A stretch of DNA of 64,000 bases from Sphaerochaeta halotolerans (GCF_003429665.1 NZ_QUWK01000002.1:200990-264989); one strand, 5' to 3'; shown: positions 7,527 through 17,396, counted from the stretch's first letter. Translations and numbers: made by a program. The notes: a model not told the origin generated them from the letters alone.

Positions 7527-8911
7527 TGACATCTCTCAATGAGGCTTGCGGTGTATTCGGCATCTACAGTCCCTCTTCTGTTGCTGTCAATCAAGCATGC
7601 TTCAAAGGTCTGTATGCTCTGCAGCACCGGGGACAGGAGGGGTGTGGGATTGCCTTCAACTGTGATGGAGTGTTGAGTGTCACCAAGGACGTGGGTTTGG
7701 TTGCCGACGTATTTGCATACCCCCCTGAGCTACCCGTTGGTACAACTACGATGGCCATAGCCCATACCCGCTATGGGACAAGTGGAGAGAGAAGCCCGGA
7801 AAATGTCCAACCGTTGATTTTCCACCACATGCTGGGAAGCCTAGCCCTGGCTCACAATGGGAATCTGACCAATGATACACAGCTTCGTCGTACCTTGGAA
7901 CTGAAAGGTTCACTCTTTCACTCCTCGAGTGACACCGAAGTATTTGCCCATATCCTTACCAGCCATCGCCTGGTCTGCCAAAGCCTGGAAGATGCACTGT
8001 CCAAGACCATGGATGAGGTGGAAGGAGCCTACTCCCTTTTGGTGATGAATGAAGACTCCCTCATCGCGGTACGTGATCCCCATGGTTTCCGCCCACTGTG
8101 CCTCGGCAAACTGGAAGATGGCTACGTGTTTGCCAGCGAAAGTTGTGCACTCGATGCTGTTGGGGCACAGTTCCTTCGGGATATTGAACCTGGGGAAATC
8201 TGCATCATTGATGGAAAGGATGGAACAATACATTCCAACACATCGCATTGCAAAAGCGTTGCTACGAGTCTTTGTGTCTTTGAGCTCATCTATTTTGCCC
8301 GTCCCGACAGTGTTATAGATACCATCAGCGTTCATGAAGCCAGAATTCGTAGTGGTGCATTCCTTGCCTTGGAGCATCCCTCTCAGGCAGATGTGGTCAT
8401 TGGAGTGCCAGATAGCGGGATTGATGCTGCAATAGGGTATTCCAGACAGTCTGGGATACCCTATGGAATTGGATTTATCAAGAACAAGTACATCGGAAGG
8501 ACCTTTATCCAACCCGAGCAGGGAGAGAGGGAGAGTACGGTACGGATCAAGCTCAATCCGATTAGCTCCACGGTACGGGGGAAACGTGTGGTCTTGATTG
8601 ATGATTCCATCGTGAGAGGGACTACGAGCAAGCGAATTGTCCGATTGCTCAGGGAAGCCGGGGCAAAAGAGGTTCATTTGCGCTCTTCAGCTCCACCCTT
8701 TCTATTTCCCTGCTATTACGGCACTGACATCGACTCAAAGAAAGATCTCTTTGCCTGCAACCATGATCATCAATCCATGGAAACAATACTCGGTGTCGAC
8801 TCACTTGGGTTTCTTACCACTGACCAAGTGATAAAGCTTTCAGATCATCCGGGCATAGGGTTCTGCCGAGCATGTTTTACCGGTGAATACCCCTGTCCGA
8901 AAGAGGCATAG
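7526..8911 (+). CDS. purF: Amidophosphoribosyltransferase PurF
   Basis: Commits PRPP to purine synthesis by forming phosphoribosylamine from glutamine. The 461-residue protein is of the Bacillus type. A seven-residue propeptide MTSLNEA precedes the N-terminal nucleophile C8 (CGVFGIY). The four cysteines expected for the [4Fe-4S] cluster are visible in CVFELIYFARP, PCYYGTD and the C-terminal CRAC. The PRPP loop is VVLIDDSIVRGTTSKR. It overlaps purC by one base and is followed 10 nt later by purM. Confidence 0.97.
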   Translation: MTSLNEACGVFGIYSPSSVAVNQACFKGLYALQHRGQEGCGIAFNCDGVLSVTKDVGLVADVFAYPPELPVGTTTMAIAHTRYGTSGERSPENVQPLIFHHMLGSLALAHNGNLTNDTQLRRTLELKGSLFHSSSDTEVFAHILTSHRLVCQSLEDALSKTMDEVEGAYSLLVMNEDSLIAVRDPHGFRPLCLGKLEDGYVFASESCALDAVGAQFLRDIEPGEICIIDGKDGTIHSNTSHCKSVATSLCVFELIYFARPDSVIDTISVHEARIRSGAFLALEHPSQADVVIGVPDSGIDAAIGYSRQSGIPYGIGFIKNKYIGRTFIQPEQGERESTVRIKLNPISSTVRGKRVVLIDDSIVRGTTSKRIVRLLREAGAKEVHLRSSAPPFLFPCYYGTDIDSKKDLFACNHDHQSMETILGVDSLGFLTTDQVIKLSDHPGIGFCRACFTGEYPCPKEA

Positions 8912-8921
8912 GAGTCAAGAT

Positions 8922-9941
8922 ATGCAAACACAAAGATATGCTGAGGCTGGAGTGGATGTGAGGCGTGGCTACAAAGCAGTAGAGCTGATGAAGAAGCATG
9001 TTGCCACCACCATGATTGATGGGGTACGCTCAGATCTTGGCGGATTCTCCGGGCTTTTTGAACTGGATTTGGAGGACACCCCCCATCCTGTTCTTGTATG
9101 TGGGACTGACGGGGTAGGGACCAAACTCAAGATTGCATTTGCCCTCGACCGCCATGATTCAGTAGGCATCGATTGTGTTGCCATGTGCGTCAATGATGTC
9201 ATCTGCTGTGGTGCTAAGCCTCGTTTGTTTCTCGATTACATTGCCTTAGGTCTCCTTTCACCACTGAAAGTGGAACAGATTGTCAAAGGGGTTTCCAAAG
9301 GGTGCAGGCAGGCCGGATGTGCCCTCATCGGTGGGGAGACTGCCGAGATGCCTGGGTTCTACCAGGAAGGAGAGTATGACCTGGCAGGGTTCTGTGTTGC
9401 CGTGACAGAAAAAGAAAAAATCTTCGACCCTGGTACTATCAAACCTGGGGATTGCCTGCTTGCTCTCCCTTCCTCTGGGGTGCATTCCAATGGATTCTCC
9501 CTGATCAGGCAGGTCTTTAGCCTTGATGCAGATCCTTCACTGCTCTTTCACTGGTATGAATCGCTTGGCTGTACCCTGGGCGAAGAATTGCTCACGCCAA
9601 CACGCATCTACGTTTCACAGGTGCTTGCACTAGCAAAGCAGATTACCATAAAGGGGGCCAGCCACATTACCGGAGGAGGTTTTTATGAGAATATCCCAAG
9701 AATGCTTCCCCTTGGGCTAGGGGCTGCGATTAAGAAAGAATCCATCAAGAAGAAACCGATTTTCAGCCTTATCCAGAGCACAGGTTCAATCCCAGATGAT
9801 GACATGTATGCCACGTTCAATATGGGGGTGGGAATGGTGCTTGCCATCGACAAGGAAGACGCGGATTTTGCGCTTTCCCTTATTCCTGATGCATGGGTGC
9901 TGGGAGAGGTGACAGATTCAGCTAAGGTAGTGATTGCATGA
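8922..9941 (+). CDS. purM: Phosphoribosylformylglycinamidine cyclo-ligase PurM (AIR synthetase)
   Basis: Closes the imidazole ring (FGAM to AIR). Family motifs are YAEAGVDVRRGYKAV, CGTDGVGTKLKIA, GGETAEMPGFY and HITGGGFYENIPRML. ATG 8922, behind TAGGAGTC, is preferred over the in-frame GTG 8883, which lies inside purF and would add 13 atypical residues. With this start the protein has 339 residues, normal for the family. The stop overlaps the purN start by 4 nt (ATGA). Confidence 0.96.
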   Translation: MQTQRYAEAGVDVRRGYKAVELMKKHVATTMIDGVRSDLGGFSGLFELDLEDTPHPVLVCGTDGVGTKLKIAFALDRHDSVGIDCVAMCVNDVICCGAKPRLFLDYIALGLLSPLKVEQIVKGVSKGCRQAGCALIGGETAEMPGFYQEGEYDLAGFCVAVTEKEKIFDPGTIKPGDCLLALPSSGVHSNGFSLIRQVFSLDADPSLLFHWYESLGCTLGEELLTPTRIYVSQVLALAKQITIKGASHITGGGFYENIPRMLPLGLGAAIKKESIKKKPIFSLIQSTGSIPDDDMYATFNMGVGMVLAIDKEDADFALSLIPDAWVLGEVTDSAKVVIA

Positions 9942-11227
9942 TTCGCATCGCTGTACTGGCAAGCGGGAGTGGTACCAACCTCCAGGCCATGCTTGATGCT
10001 GTTGATGCAGGGTTGCTCAGGCATGGCACGGTAGTTCTGGTCGTCAGCGACAAGCATGATGTACCAGCCTTGCGTCGTGCAAAACAGAAGGGGATCACTG
10101 CGGTTGCCCTTGACAAGAAACAGCTCAAGACGGCACGGTTTGAGAGTGAGCTCTTGGATTTGCTCAGTGCTTACCGGATAGATTTGGTGGTTTTAGCAGG
10201 TTTTTTGACAATTCTCGGTGGCAATGTGGTGAGACAGTACCCTGAGAGGATTCTTAATATCCACCCCTCCTTGATACCCAGTTTCTGTGGAAAAGGGTAT
10301 TATGGCAGACGTGTACACGAGGCTGCCTTGGCACGTGGGGTGAAACTCAGCGGGGCAACCGTGCACATTGTCAGTGATGAAGCTGATGCCGGTCCTATAC
10401 TCGCACAGCGAGCACTACAGGTACAGGATGATGATACGCCGGAAAGTCTGGGGAAGCGGATTCTGGAGACTATCGAGTGGAAATTGCTTCCTGAAACCGT
10501 GGAGCACTATTGTCAGCTATTGGAGCATGAAATGAATTTGAACACAGCACTGCAGGCACAACGGTATCCTGGGAGGGGTATTATATGTGGATTGAATGAT
10601 GAAGGTAAGAGCATTGTTGCCTACTTCATCACCGCCCGTAGCGAACACAGCAAGAATCGTCGTCTGGTTGCAGAGTCCGGAACCGTAAGGACCGAGGCGA
10701 TTGATGAGCGTTTGGTCAAGGATCCTTCCTTGATTATCTACCGCGCAATGGACACGTATGAAAAGCAACTTGTTGTCTCCAACGGAGACCAGAGTGATAC
10801 AATCCTCACCTACCTTGCTGAAGGCAAGGGGATGGAAGAGGCGCTGGAGAGCCGCACCTATGAGCCCGATGCCCCAAACTATACCAGCCGTATCAGCGGC
10901 TTGGTGGATCTGTCAGGTGGAGGAGCGTACACACTTTCCATCCTGAGGAGGAAGAAAGGGGAGTGTGAAAGGGCTTTGTTTTCGTTTCCACAACCAACAA
11001 AGGGAGAGGGACATCTCATCCACACCTATGAAGGTGAGAAAGACCCACTCGCTCCTTTTGCAGGGAAGCCAAAGCAGGTGGTACTGAAAGGGTCGGGGGC
11101 GGAGATTGCAAACCAAATCTGGGATAACCTTGATGAATCGTATCGGGTAGCACTCTGTGTCCGCGAAACAAATCTTTCGGTAGGTTCATTTGAATTGTTT
11201 TTGATCAATGCAGAGAAGGGGAGGTAG
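9938..11227 (+). CDS. purN: Fusion: GAR transformylase (PurN) + PurO-type IMP cyclohydrolase
   Basis: 429 residues in one frame. Residues 1 to about 195 are PurN: VLASGSGTNLQAML, NIHPSLIPSF and GATVHIVSDEADAGPIL, with the catalytic Asn-His-Asp region. Residues about 199-429 match the IMP cyclohydrolase family found as a separate ~235-residue protein in many Clostridia: YPGRGIICGLND, ARSEHSKNRR, VVSNGDQSDTI, PNYTSRISG and GEGHLIHTY. The fusion would supply steps 3 and 10 of purine synthesis. The next gene is the AICAR formyltransferase without its own cyclohydrolase domain, which fits. An internal ATG at 10532 with GGAG at 10522-10525 could also produce the cyclohydrolase alone. Confidence 0.9.
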   Translation: MIRIAVLASGSGTNLQAMLDAVDAGLLRHGTVVLVVSDKHDVPALRRAKQKGITAVALDKKQLKTARFESELLDLLSAYRIDLVVLAGFLTILGGNVVRQYPERILNIHPSLIPSFCGKGYYGRRVHEAALARGVKLSGATVHIVSDEADAGPILAQRALQVQDDDTPESLGKRILETIEWKLLPETVEHYCQLLEHEMNLNTALQAQRYPGRGIICGLNDEGKSIVAYFITARSEHSKNRRLVAESGTVRTEAIDERLVKDPSLIIYRAMDTYEKQLVVSNGDQSDTILTYLAEGKGMEEALESRTYEPDAPNYTSRISGLVDLSGGGAYTLSILRRKKGECERALFSFPQPTKGEGHLIHTYEGEKDPLAPFAGKPKQVVLKGSGAEIANQIWDNLDESYRVALCVRETNLSVGSFELFLINAEKGR

Positions 11228-12388
11228 ATGGTGGATTATTTGGATTTGAAGTATGGGTGCAATCCCAACCAAGGACAGGCACGGATCAGTATGGAAGCAG
11301 GAAATCTTCCCTTGCAGGTGCTTTGCGGAAGCCCAGGATACATCAACCTATTGGATGCGCTCAATGGATGGCAGCTGGTCAGTCAACTTTCTGGGGCAAC
11401 CGGACTCAGCGCAGCCGCCTCGTTCAAGCACGTCAGTCCGGCAGGTGCGGCCGTCTCTCTTGCGTTGAATGAAACAGAGCGAAAGATGTACTTCATCGGT
11501 GAGGATGAAGAGCTTTCTCCTCTTGCCACTGCCTATGTGCGTGCCCGTGGTGCCGACCGAATGTCCTCATTCGGGGATTTTATCAGCCTCAGTGACCGCT
11601 GTGATGTGCAAACAGCACGAATCATCAAGCGGGAAGTCTCTGACGGAGTCATCGCTCCATCCTATGACCCCCAAGCGCTTGCCTTGCTGCAGAAGAAGAA
11701 AGGTGGCAAGTATGTTGTGTTGCAGATTGATTCCACATATGAGCCTCCTTTGCTTGAAACAAGAAGTGTGTATGGCATAACCTTCACACAAGAGCGGAAT
11801 ACAGTAGTGTTGGATGCATCAGTCCTGGAACCTATTGTTACAAAGAACAAGAATTTGCCTGAGGAAGCTCGTCTCGATCTCCTTGTTGCACTCAATGCAT
11901 TGAAGTACACACAATCAAATTCGGTGTGTTTTGCCAAGCGTGGACAGACCATAGGGGTGGGAGCGGGACAGCAATCCAGAATCCATTGTACCCGGCTTGC
12001 AGGAGATAAGGCCGATGCCTGGCATCTTCGTCAATCGGGACGAGTGCTTGACCTTCCTTTCCTTCCCACCTTAAGCAGGAATGAGAAGGATAATGCAGTG
12101 GAGGCGTATCTGCGCTCCGAGATCCAAGACCCGAAGCACTATTTCAGTGAGGAAGTGCCTCCACTCACAGAACAGGAAAAGCAGGATATCATTGCATCCT
12201 GTACCGATGTGAGTCTTGCAAGTGATGCATTCTTCCCGTTTAGTGACAATATCGAGAGGGCTGTACAGAGCGGTGTCTCCTACATTGTGCAAAGTGGAGG
12301 TTCCCTGCGTGACGATGCAGTGATCAAGGCGTGCGATGAGCATGGCATCCTGATGGTGTGCAATGCGATACGCTTGTTCCATCACTAA
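11228..12388 (+). CDS. AICAR formyltransferase, stand-alone (PurH C-terminal type)
   Basis: 386 residues corresponding only to the transformylase half of PurH. The catalytic Lys-His pair lies in SFKHVSPAGAA, followed by RARGADRMSSFGDFI, LKYTQSNSVC and DAFFPFSDNI. The N-terminal MGS-like IMP cyclohydrolase domain of bifunctional PurH is absent. It transfers a formyl group from 10-formyl-THF to AICAR, and the product FAICAR would be cyclised by the PurO-type domain encoded immediately upstream. ATG 11228 abuts the previous stop and follows GGGGAGG. Confidence 0.95.
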   Translation: MVDYLDLKYGCNPNQGQARISMEAGNLPLQVLCGSPGYINLLDALNGWQLVSQLSGATGLSAAASFKHVSPAGAAVSLALNETERKMYFIGEDEELSPLATAYVRARGADRMSSFGDFISLSDRCDVQTARIIKREVSDGVIAPSYDPQALALLQKKKGGKYVVLQIDSTYEPPLLETRSVYGITFTQERNTVVLDASVLEPIVTKNKNLPEEARLDLLVALNALKYTQSNSVCFAKRGQTIGVGAGQQSRIHCTRLAGDKADAWHLRQSGRVLDLPFLPTLSRNEKDNAVEAYLRSEIQDPKHYFSEEVPPLTEQEKQDIIASCTDVSLASDAFFPFSDNIERAVQSGVSYIVQSGGSLRDDAVIKACDEHGILMVCNAIRLFHH

Positions 12389-12391
12389 GCG

Positions 12392-13690
12392 ATGCGTATC
12401 CTCATCGTCGGTTCAGGTGGCCGTGAACACGCCTTGGTGACAGTGATTGCAAAAAGCAAGTTGGCAACGGAGCTGTACTGTATCGGGCAAAACGCAGGAA
12501 TCTCTTCCCTTGCAACCATGGTTCCCCTCTCTCTTTCCAACCACGCAGGCATCACTGAATTTGCACTGCAGCATGCGATTGAATTCGCTGTCATAGGCCC
12601 TGATGAGGCCTTGGTCAGTGGTCTTGTTGATGTGTTGGAAGCACATGGCATACCTTGCTTTGGGCCGAGCAAGCAGGCAAGTCAACTTGAGGGAAGTAAA
12701 GCGTTTGCCAAGGCCTTCATGGTGCGTAATCATATTCCCACTCCTTCCTATCAGGTATTCACTGATATTGATGCAGCACGGGACTCTCTTTCCCATTGTT
12801 CCTTTCCAGTGGTGGTCAAAGCCGATGGGCTTGCCTTGGGTAAAGGCGTAATCATCGCAGAAACACTTGAAGAAGCTGAGCAGGCTCTACAGGCAATGAT
12901 GGTACAAAAAATCTTTGCTTCCAGTGGAAAGACTGTGGTGATTGAGGAATTTGTCAGTGGGCCGGAGGTTTCCCTGCTTGTCTTGACTGATGGAATACAT
13001 ATGAAGCCTTTGGTCAGTTGCATGGACCACAAGCGCGCCTACGATGGGGACCTGGGACCGAATACCGGTGGTATGGGTGTTATCGCCCCCAACCCTTTCT
13101 ACACTGAGCAGATAGCCGCTCGTTGTATGGAAAGCATCGTGCTTCCTACCATTGCTGCACTGATGAGAGAAGGCAGTCCGTTTGTGGGCTGTCTCTTTTT
13201 TGGTCTCATGCTCACCCAGCAAGGTCCTGTGGTGATCGAATACAACTGCCGCTTTGGTGACCCTGAAGCCCAGGTGGCTCTCTCCCTCTTGGATGGGGAT
13301 GTACTGGAACTACTGCTCTCTTGCAGAAATGGAACCCTTGATAAGGTCCAAGTGGTAAGCAAGAAGGCATCAGCTTGCTCCGTGACACTTGCCAGTGGAG
13401 GGTACCCAATTGCGTATGAGAAGGGAAAAGCTATAACCATTGGCAATCTTCCAAAGGGGGTTTCCCTTTTTCATGGGGGAACGTCCTATGACAAAAGCGG
13501 TCAGTTGGTAACTGATGGAGGCAGGGTTCTCCATGTGGTTGGAACAGGGAAATCTCTGCACGAAGCAATAACCGTTGCATATACGGCAGTGGATGCCATT
13601 TCCTATGAAGGGAAACAATACCGGCAGGATATCGGAAAGAGAGCATTGCAGGAGGAAGAGCATGGTTCGTCGTGTGTACATAACCCGTAG
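12392..13690 (+). CDS. purD: Phosphoribosylamine-glycine ligase PurD
   Basis: GAR synthetase, an ATP-grasp enzyme of 432 residues joining glycine to phosphoribosylamine. Motifs are ILIVGSGGREHAL, GPDEALVSGLVD, VVKADGLALGKGV, PLVSCMDHKRAYDGDLGPNTGGMG and EYNCRFGDPEAQ. ATG 12392 comes 3 nt after the previous stop. Its last 29 nt overlap the purL start. Confidence 0.96.
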   Translation: MRILIVGSGGREHALVTVIAKSKLATELYCIGQNAGISSLATMVPLSLSNHAGITEFALQHAIEFAVIGPDEALVSGLVDVLEAHGIPCFGPSKQASQLEGSKAFAKAFMVRNHIPTPSYQVFTDIDAARDSLSHCSFPVVVKADGLALGKGVIIAETLEEAEQALQAMMVQKIFASSGKTVVIEEFVSGPEVSLLVLTDGIHMKPLVSCMDHKRAYDGDLGPNTGGMGVIAPNPFYTEQIAARCMESIVLPTIAALMREGSPFVGCLFFGLMLTQQGPVVIEYNCRFGDPEAQVALSLLDGDVLELLLSCRNGTLDKVQVVSKKASACSVTLASGGYPIAYEKGKAITIGNLPKGVSLFHGGTSYDKSGQLVTDGGRVLHVVGTGKSLHEAITVAYTAVDAISYEGKQYRQDIGKRALQEEEHGSSCVHNP

Positions 13691-16600
13691 GCGTGAGTTT
13701 CGCCAGAGAGAGCAGGCACTGTCTGCTGAGTTGTCTCAGTTTCTTGACATACAAAATCTGGAAGGGCTACGTATATACTATCGCTACGATGTGGAACACC
13801 TTGAGGAAGCGACGTTCAGGATGCTGTGCGAACGTATCCTGATATTGCCGGGAAGAGATGAGCTACTCTCAGAGATTCCTGCCTCTGATTGGAATCTAGC
13901 GGTACAGATGCATGAAGGACAATTTGATCAGAGAGCTGAAGCAGTGCAACTGTCCTTGCGACTGCTCTTGCAGAATGAGACGGAGGCGAATATCAGATGT
14001 GCCACCGTCTATAGTTTCGAAGGATCTCTCAGGGCAGAGGAGCAAGAAAAGATTCGGACCTATCTCATTAATCCTGTAGAAGCAAGAGAGGCTTCCTTCC
14101 TGCTTCCCGAGCAACTCTCCGCGCATGTAGAGCCCCCCTCCTATCCTCCTGTGCTCCACGGTTTTCGTTTTTCCTCCGATCATGAGAAGACAAAAGCTGC
14201 CTACCAGCTCGCCATGGATACAGCAGACCTTGAAGTGGTACGGAAACACTTCCTTGCAATAGGGAGGGACCCCACCTTCACGGAGCTGCGCGTCATCGAT
14301 ACCTATTGGTCGGATCACTGCAGGCATACCACATTTTTAACACAGCTGGATACCGTGACCATTGAGGATCCTGAGATTGCCGCTACCTATGCGTCATATC
14401 TGGAGGCCAGGAAACAACTGGGAAGAGACAATCCGGTGAGTTTGATGGATCTTGCAACACTAGCGGCAAAGGTACTCAGAGCACAGGGGAAGTTGGACAA
14501 ACTGGACCTTTCTGAGGAGATCAACGCTTGCTCTGTGCAAATTGAGGTGAATACTCCCAATGGGGAAGAACCCTACCTGCTTCAGTTCAAGAATGAGACA
14601 CATAATCATCCAACCGAAATTGAGCCCTTCGGTGGAGCGGCCACCTGCATAGGTGGGGCAATTCGTGACCCGCTTTCTGGACGGGCTTATGTCTACCAAG
14701 CCATGAGGATCTCCGGCAGTGCAGACCCCCGTACCCCGCTCTCCCAGACCATGGAAGGAAAACTCCCCCAGCGGACGATTGCCCAACGCTCCAGTCAGGG
14801 GTACAGCTCCTATGGGAATCAAATTGGGCTGGCAACCAGCCTGGTCGAGGAAGTGTACCACCCAAATTTCAGCGCTAAGCATATGGAACTTGGATTTGTG
14901 CTTGGCTGCGTGCCCCAGCGGTTTGTCAGGCGCGAACGGCCGCTTCCTGGAGACTTGGTTGTGCTTGTAGGGGGGCGGACCGGTCGTGATGGGTGTGGAG
15001 GGGCCACAGGTTCCTCCAAAGAGCACGATGCACAATCCTTGGAATCCTGTGGCGCTGAAGTGCAGAAAGGAAACGCTCCAGAGGAGCGGAAGCTGCAGAG
15101 GCTGATGCGTAATCCCGATGCCATCGGGATGATCAAACGATGCAATGATTTCGGTGCTGGTGGTGTGAGTGTTGCCATTGGCGAACTTGCTGATGGACTT
15201 ATCATCGACTTGGATAGGATTCCGGTAAAATATGAAGGTCTGGATGGGACAGAGCGAGCCATCAGTGAGAGCCAGGAACGTATGGCAATGGTAGTGGACA
15301 AGCGTGATGCGGCTGCATTCATCCGCCTGGCTGAAGAGGAGAACCTTGAAGCAACCGTTGTGGCAACCGTGAGTGAGGATCCCCACCTGGTTATGCTGTA
15401 CCAGGGGCAGAAACTCGTTGATCTACAGCGAAGCCTGCTCGATAGCAACGGGGCGGCAAAGCATGCAACAGCATCGATCCCCCGAACAAGCAGTACAGCG
15501 AAATATCCAGACTCCTCATTTGATGTATCAGCCTTGCAGATGCTTTTGGAAGACCTGAATGTAGCGAGTAAGCAACCCCTCGCTCAACGGTTTGACAGTA
15601 CCATCGGTTCTACGACTATGCACTATCCATTTGGAGGAAGGTACCAGAGAACACCGGTTCAGTGTGTTGCATCTACCATTCCTCTGCCTCAAGGGGAGTC
15701 CTCTACTGCCACGCTGGCTTCCTGGGGATATGACCCATATGCGATGAGTGAAGATCCCTACCACGGTGCCTTCTGGGCTGTGGTCCACTCCCTTGCAAAG
15801 GTGGTTGCAAGTGGAGGGAACCTGAAAGAGTCCTACCTCTCATTCCAGGAATATTTTGGAAGGGTTGGATCAGATCCAGCCCGTTGGGGGATTCCCTTCT
15901 CTGCACTCCTTGGTGCCTATAAGGCGCAAATGCTTTTCTCTGTAGCTGCCATCGGAGGGAAGGATTCCATGAGTGGAACATTCCAGGACATCGATGTTCC
16001 TCCTACTTTGGTAAGTTTTGCCGTAGCAGTGACCAGTGCACATCGGTTGGTTTCCCCTGAGTTTAAACGGGTGGGCTCAAAGCTGGTGTTGTTCTCCTGT
16101 GATACGGAAGAGGGACTGCCTGCGCTGTTTGCAGAAGTCAGGCAGGTGCAAGCACGCAGTGCCTATGCACTTGGCTATGGAGGGATAGCTGAAGCAGTAG
16201 CCAAGATGGCATTGGGAAACCGAATAGGTTGTGAGCTCGAGACACAAGAGGATCTGCGGAAAAAGCGCTATGGCGCATTTCTTCTGGAACTGGATCCGAT
16301 GAGCAGACAGATAGGGATTCCCATCGGAAGGACCATCACAGCAGAACAAATACGCTTTCCTGGTTTCTCTGTGGATCTTGCTACTGTTGAGCAATGGCTG
16401 CTCTCTCCGCTTTCTTCCGTCTATGGGTCGATCAAACCGGTAAGAGAAGAACGACAGATTCCCCTGCTTGGCTATGGCAAGCGAATAGAGACACGCTCCC
16501 GCTATCCAAAGAAGAAACCGAAGGTTCTGCTACCAGTCTTTGAGGGAACCAACTGTGAATACGATATCGAGCGGGCTTGGAAGTACGCTGGTGGGGAGCC

Positions 16601-17297
16601 GGAGATTTTTGTAATCAATACGATGAGTCCAGACCGGGTAGTTTCAAGCATCGATCAATTCTCAAAGCTGTTGGCAGAGTCCCAGGTTCTGTTTCTCAGT
16701 GGAGGGTTTTCTGCCAGTGACGAACCAGATGGGTCGGGCAAGCTGATAGCAACATTCTTGCGCAATACACGGGTCAAGAAGGCGATTCATGCGCTTCTAA
16801 GGGACCGAGATGGATTGGTGGGAGGGATTTGCAACGGGTTCCAGGCTTTGCTCCAAGTTGGGTTGTTGCCACATGGGTCGATTACAGAACCCCGTTCAGG
16901 TGATCCTCTGTTGATCGAGAATATCCAAGGGCACCATCTCTCATCACTGGTTCACTGCCGGGTTTCCTCCGTCCTCTCCCCATGGATGGGAGCCTACCAG
17001 GTAGGAGATACCCGGTTGATCCCTATCAGCCATGGGGAAGGAAATTTCTTTGCTCCGTTGGAAACACTGAAAAGGCTTGAGAAGAACGGCCAGATTGCAA
17101 CGCAATATGTCGATGAGAGAGGAAATCCGCTTGCACCCAATGGCTCTCTGTGGGCAATCGAAGGTATCAGCAGCAAAGACGGAAAGGTCTTTGGGAGAAT
17201 GGCACACAGCGAGAGGGTGGTTACCCAGCTCTATACAAATACCCCGGCAGTTCCTGATGCTGGGCTGTTTCGGGGTGCTGTCAGGTATTTTTCCTAG
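13662..17297 (+). CDS. purL: FGAM synthase PurL, single-chain (synthetase + glutaminase)
   Basis: Large single-polypeptide formylglycinamidine ribonucleotide synthase of 1211 residues, with the glutamine amidotransferase domain at the C-terminus. Visible motifs are the FGAR-AT core (DTYWSDHCRHTTF, FKNETHNHPTEIEPFGGAATCIGG), the second half (AIGGKDSMSGTF) and the amidotransferase GGICNGFQALLQVG with its catalytic Cys. ATG 13662 directly follows the strong SD GGAGGAAGAG at 13651-13660; an in-frame ATG at 13575 lies inside purD and adds unrelated residues. The chain is somewhat shorter than the ~1295-residue E. coli enzyme. Last gene of the purine operon. Confidence 0.96.
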   Translation: MVRRVYITRRREFRQREQALSAELSQFLDIQNLEGLRIYYRYDVEHLEEATFRMLCERILILPGRDELLSEIPASDWNLAVQMHEGQFDQRAEAVQLSLRLLLQNETEANIRCATVYSFEGSLRAEEQEKIRTYLINPVEAREASFLLPEQLSAHVEPPSYPPVLHGFRFSSDHEKTKAAYQLAMDTADLEVVRKHFLAIGRDPTFTELRVIDTYWSDHCRHTTFLTQLDTVTIEDPEIAATYASYLEARKQLGRDNPVSLMDLATLAAKVLRAQGKLDKLDLSEEINACSVQIEVNTPNGEEPYLLQFKNETHNHPTEIEPFGGAATCIGGAIRDPLSGRAYVYQAMRISGSADPRTPLSQTMEGKLPQRTIAQRSSQGYSSYGNQIGLATSLVEEVYHPNFSAKHMELGFVLGCVPQRFVRRERPLPGDLVVLVGGRTGRDGCGGATGSSKEHDAQSLESCGAEVQKGNAPEERKLQRLMRNPDAIGMIKRCNDFGAGGVSVAIGELADGLIIDLDRIPVKYEGLDGTERAISESQERMAMVVDKRDAAAFIRLAEEENLEATVVATVSEDPHLVMLYQGQKLVDLQRSLLDSNGAAKHATASIPRTSSTAKYPDSSFDVSALQMLLEDLNVASKQPLAQRFDSTIGSTTMHYPFGGRYQRTPVQCVASTIPLPQGESSTATLASWGYDPYAMSEDPYHGAFWAVVHSLAKVVASGGNLKESYLSFQEYFGRVGSDPARWGIPFSALLGAYKAQMLFSVAAIGGKDSMSGTFQDIDVPPTLVSFAVAVTSAHRLVSPEFKRVGSKLVLFSCDTEEGLPALFAEVRQVQARSAYALGYGGIAEAVAKMALGNRIGCELETQEDLRKKRYGAFLLELDPMSRQIGIPIGRTITAEQIRFPGFSVDLATVEQWLLSPLSSVYGSIKPVREERQIPLLGYGKRIETRSRYPKKKPKVLLPVFEGTNCEYDIERAWKYAGGEPEIFVINTMSPDRVVSSIDQFSKLLAESQVLFLSGGFSASDEPDGSGKLIATFLRNTRVKKAIHALLRDRDGLVGGICNGFQALLQVGLLPHGSITEPRSGDPLLIENIQGHHLSSLVHCRVSSVLSPWMGAYQVGDTRLIPISHGEGNFFAPLETLKRLEKNGQIATQYVDERGNPLAPNGSLWAIEGISSKDGKVFGRMAHSERVVTQLYTNTPAVPDAGLFRGAVRYFS

Positions 17298-17375
17298 GGA
17301 ATGGGTCAGATGGTGACAATACGAAGGCATGTACCACTCTGTTGTGTCAATATGACTCATAAGGCGGTTACAAGC

Positions 17376-17396
17376 TACGTTTCTGGGAGAAACGTA
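17376..17396 (+). promoter_or_regulatory. Palindrome upstream of the sigma-54 promoter (candidate activator site)
   Basis: Nine-base arms TACGTTTCT (17376-17384) and AGAAACGTA (17388-17396) flank GGG. The centre is about 130 bp upstream of the predicted hsp20 start point, where sigma-54 activators usually bind. No T-run follows, so a purL terminator is less likely. An AT-rich tract (17420-17480) lies between it and the promoter. Confidence 0.45.

Noticed and set aside
7910-8677. 255-codon minus-strand open frame opposite purF
   Set aside because: Antisense shadow of purF, no start signal and no motif.
14460-15386. 308-codon minus-strand open frame opposite purL
   Set aside because: It lies wholly inside the well-supported purL frame, has no SD or recognisable motif and reads like a complement of conserved purL codons.
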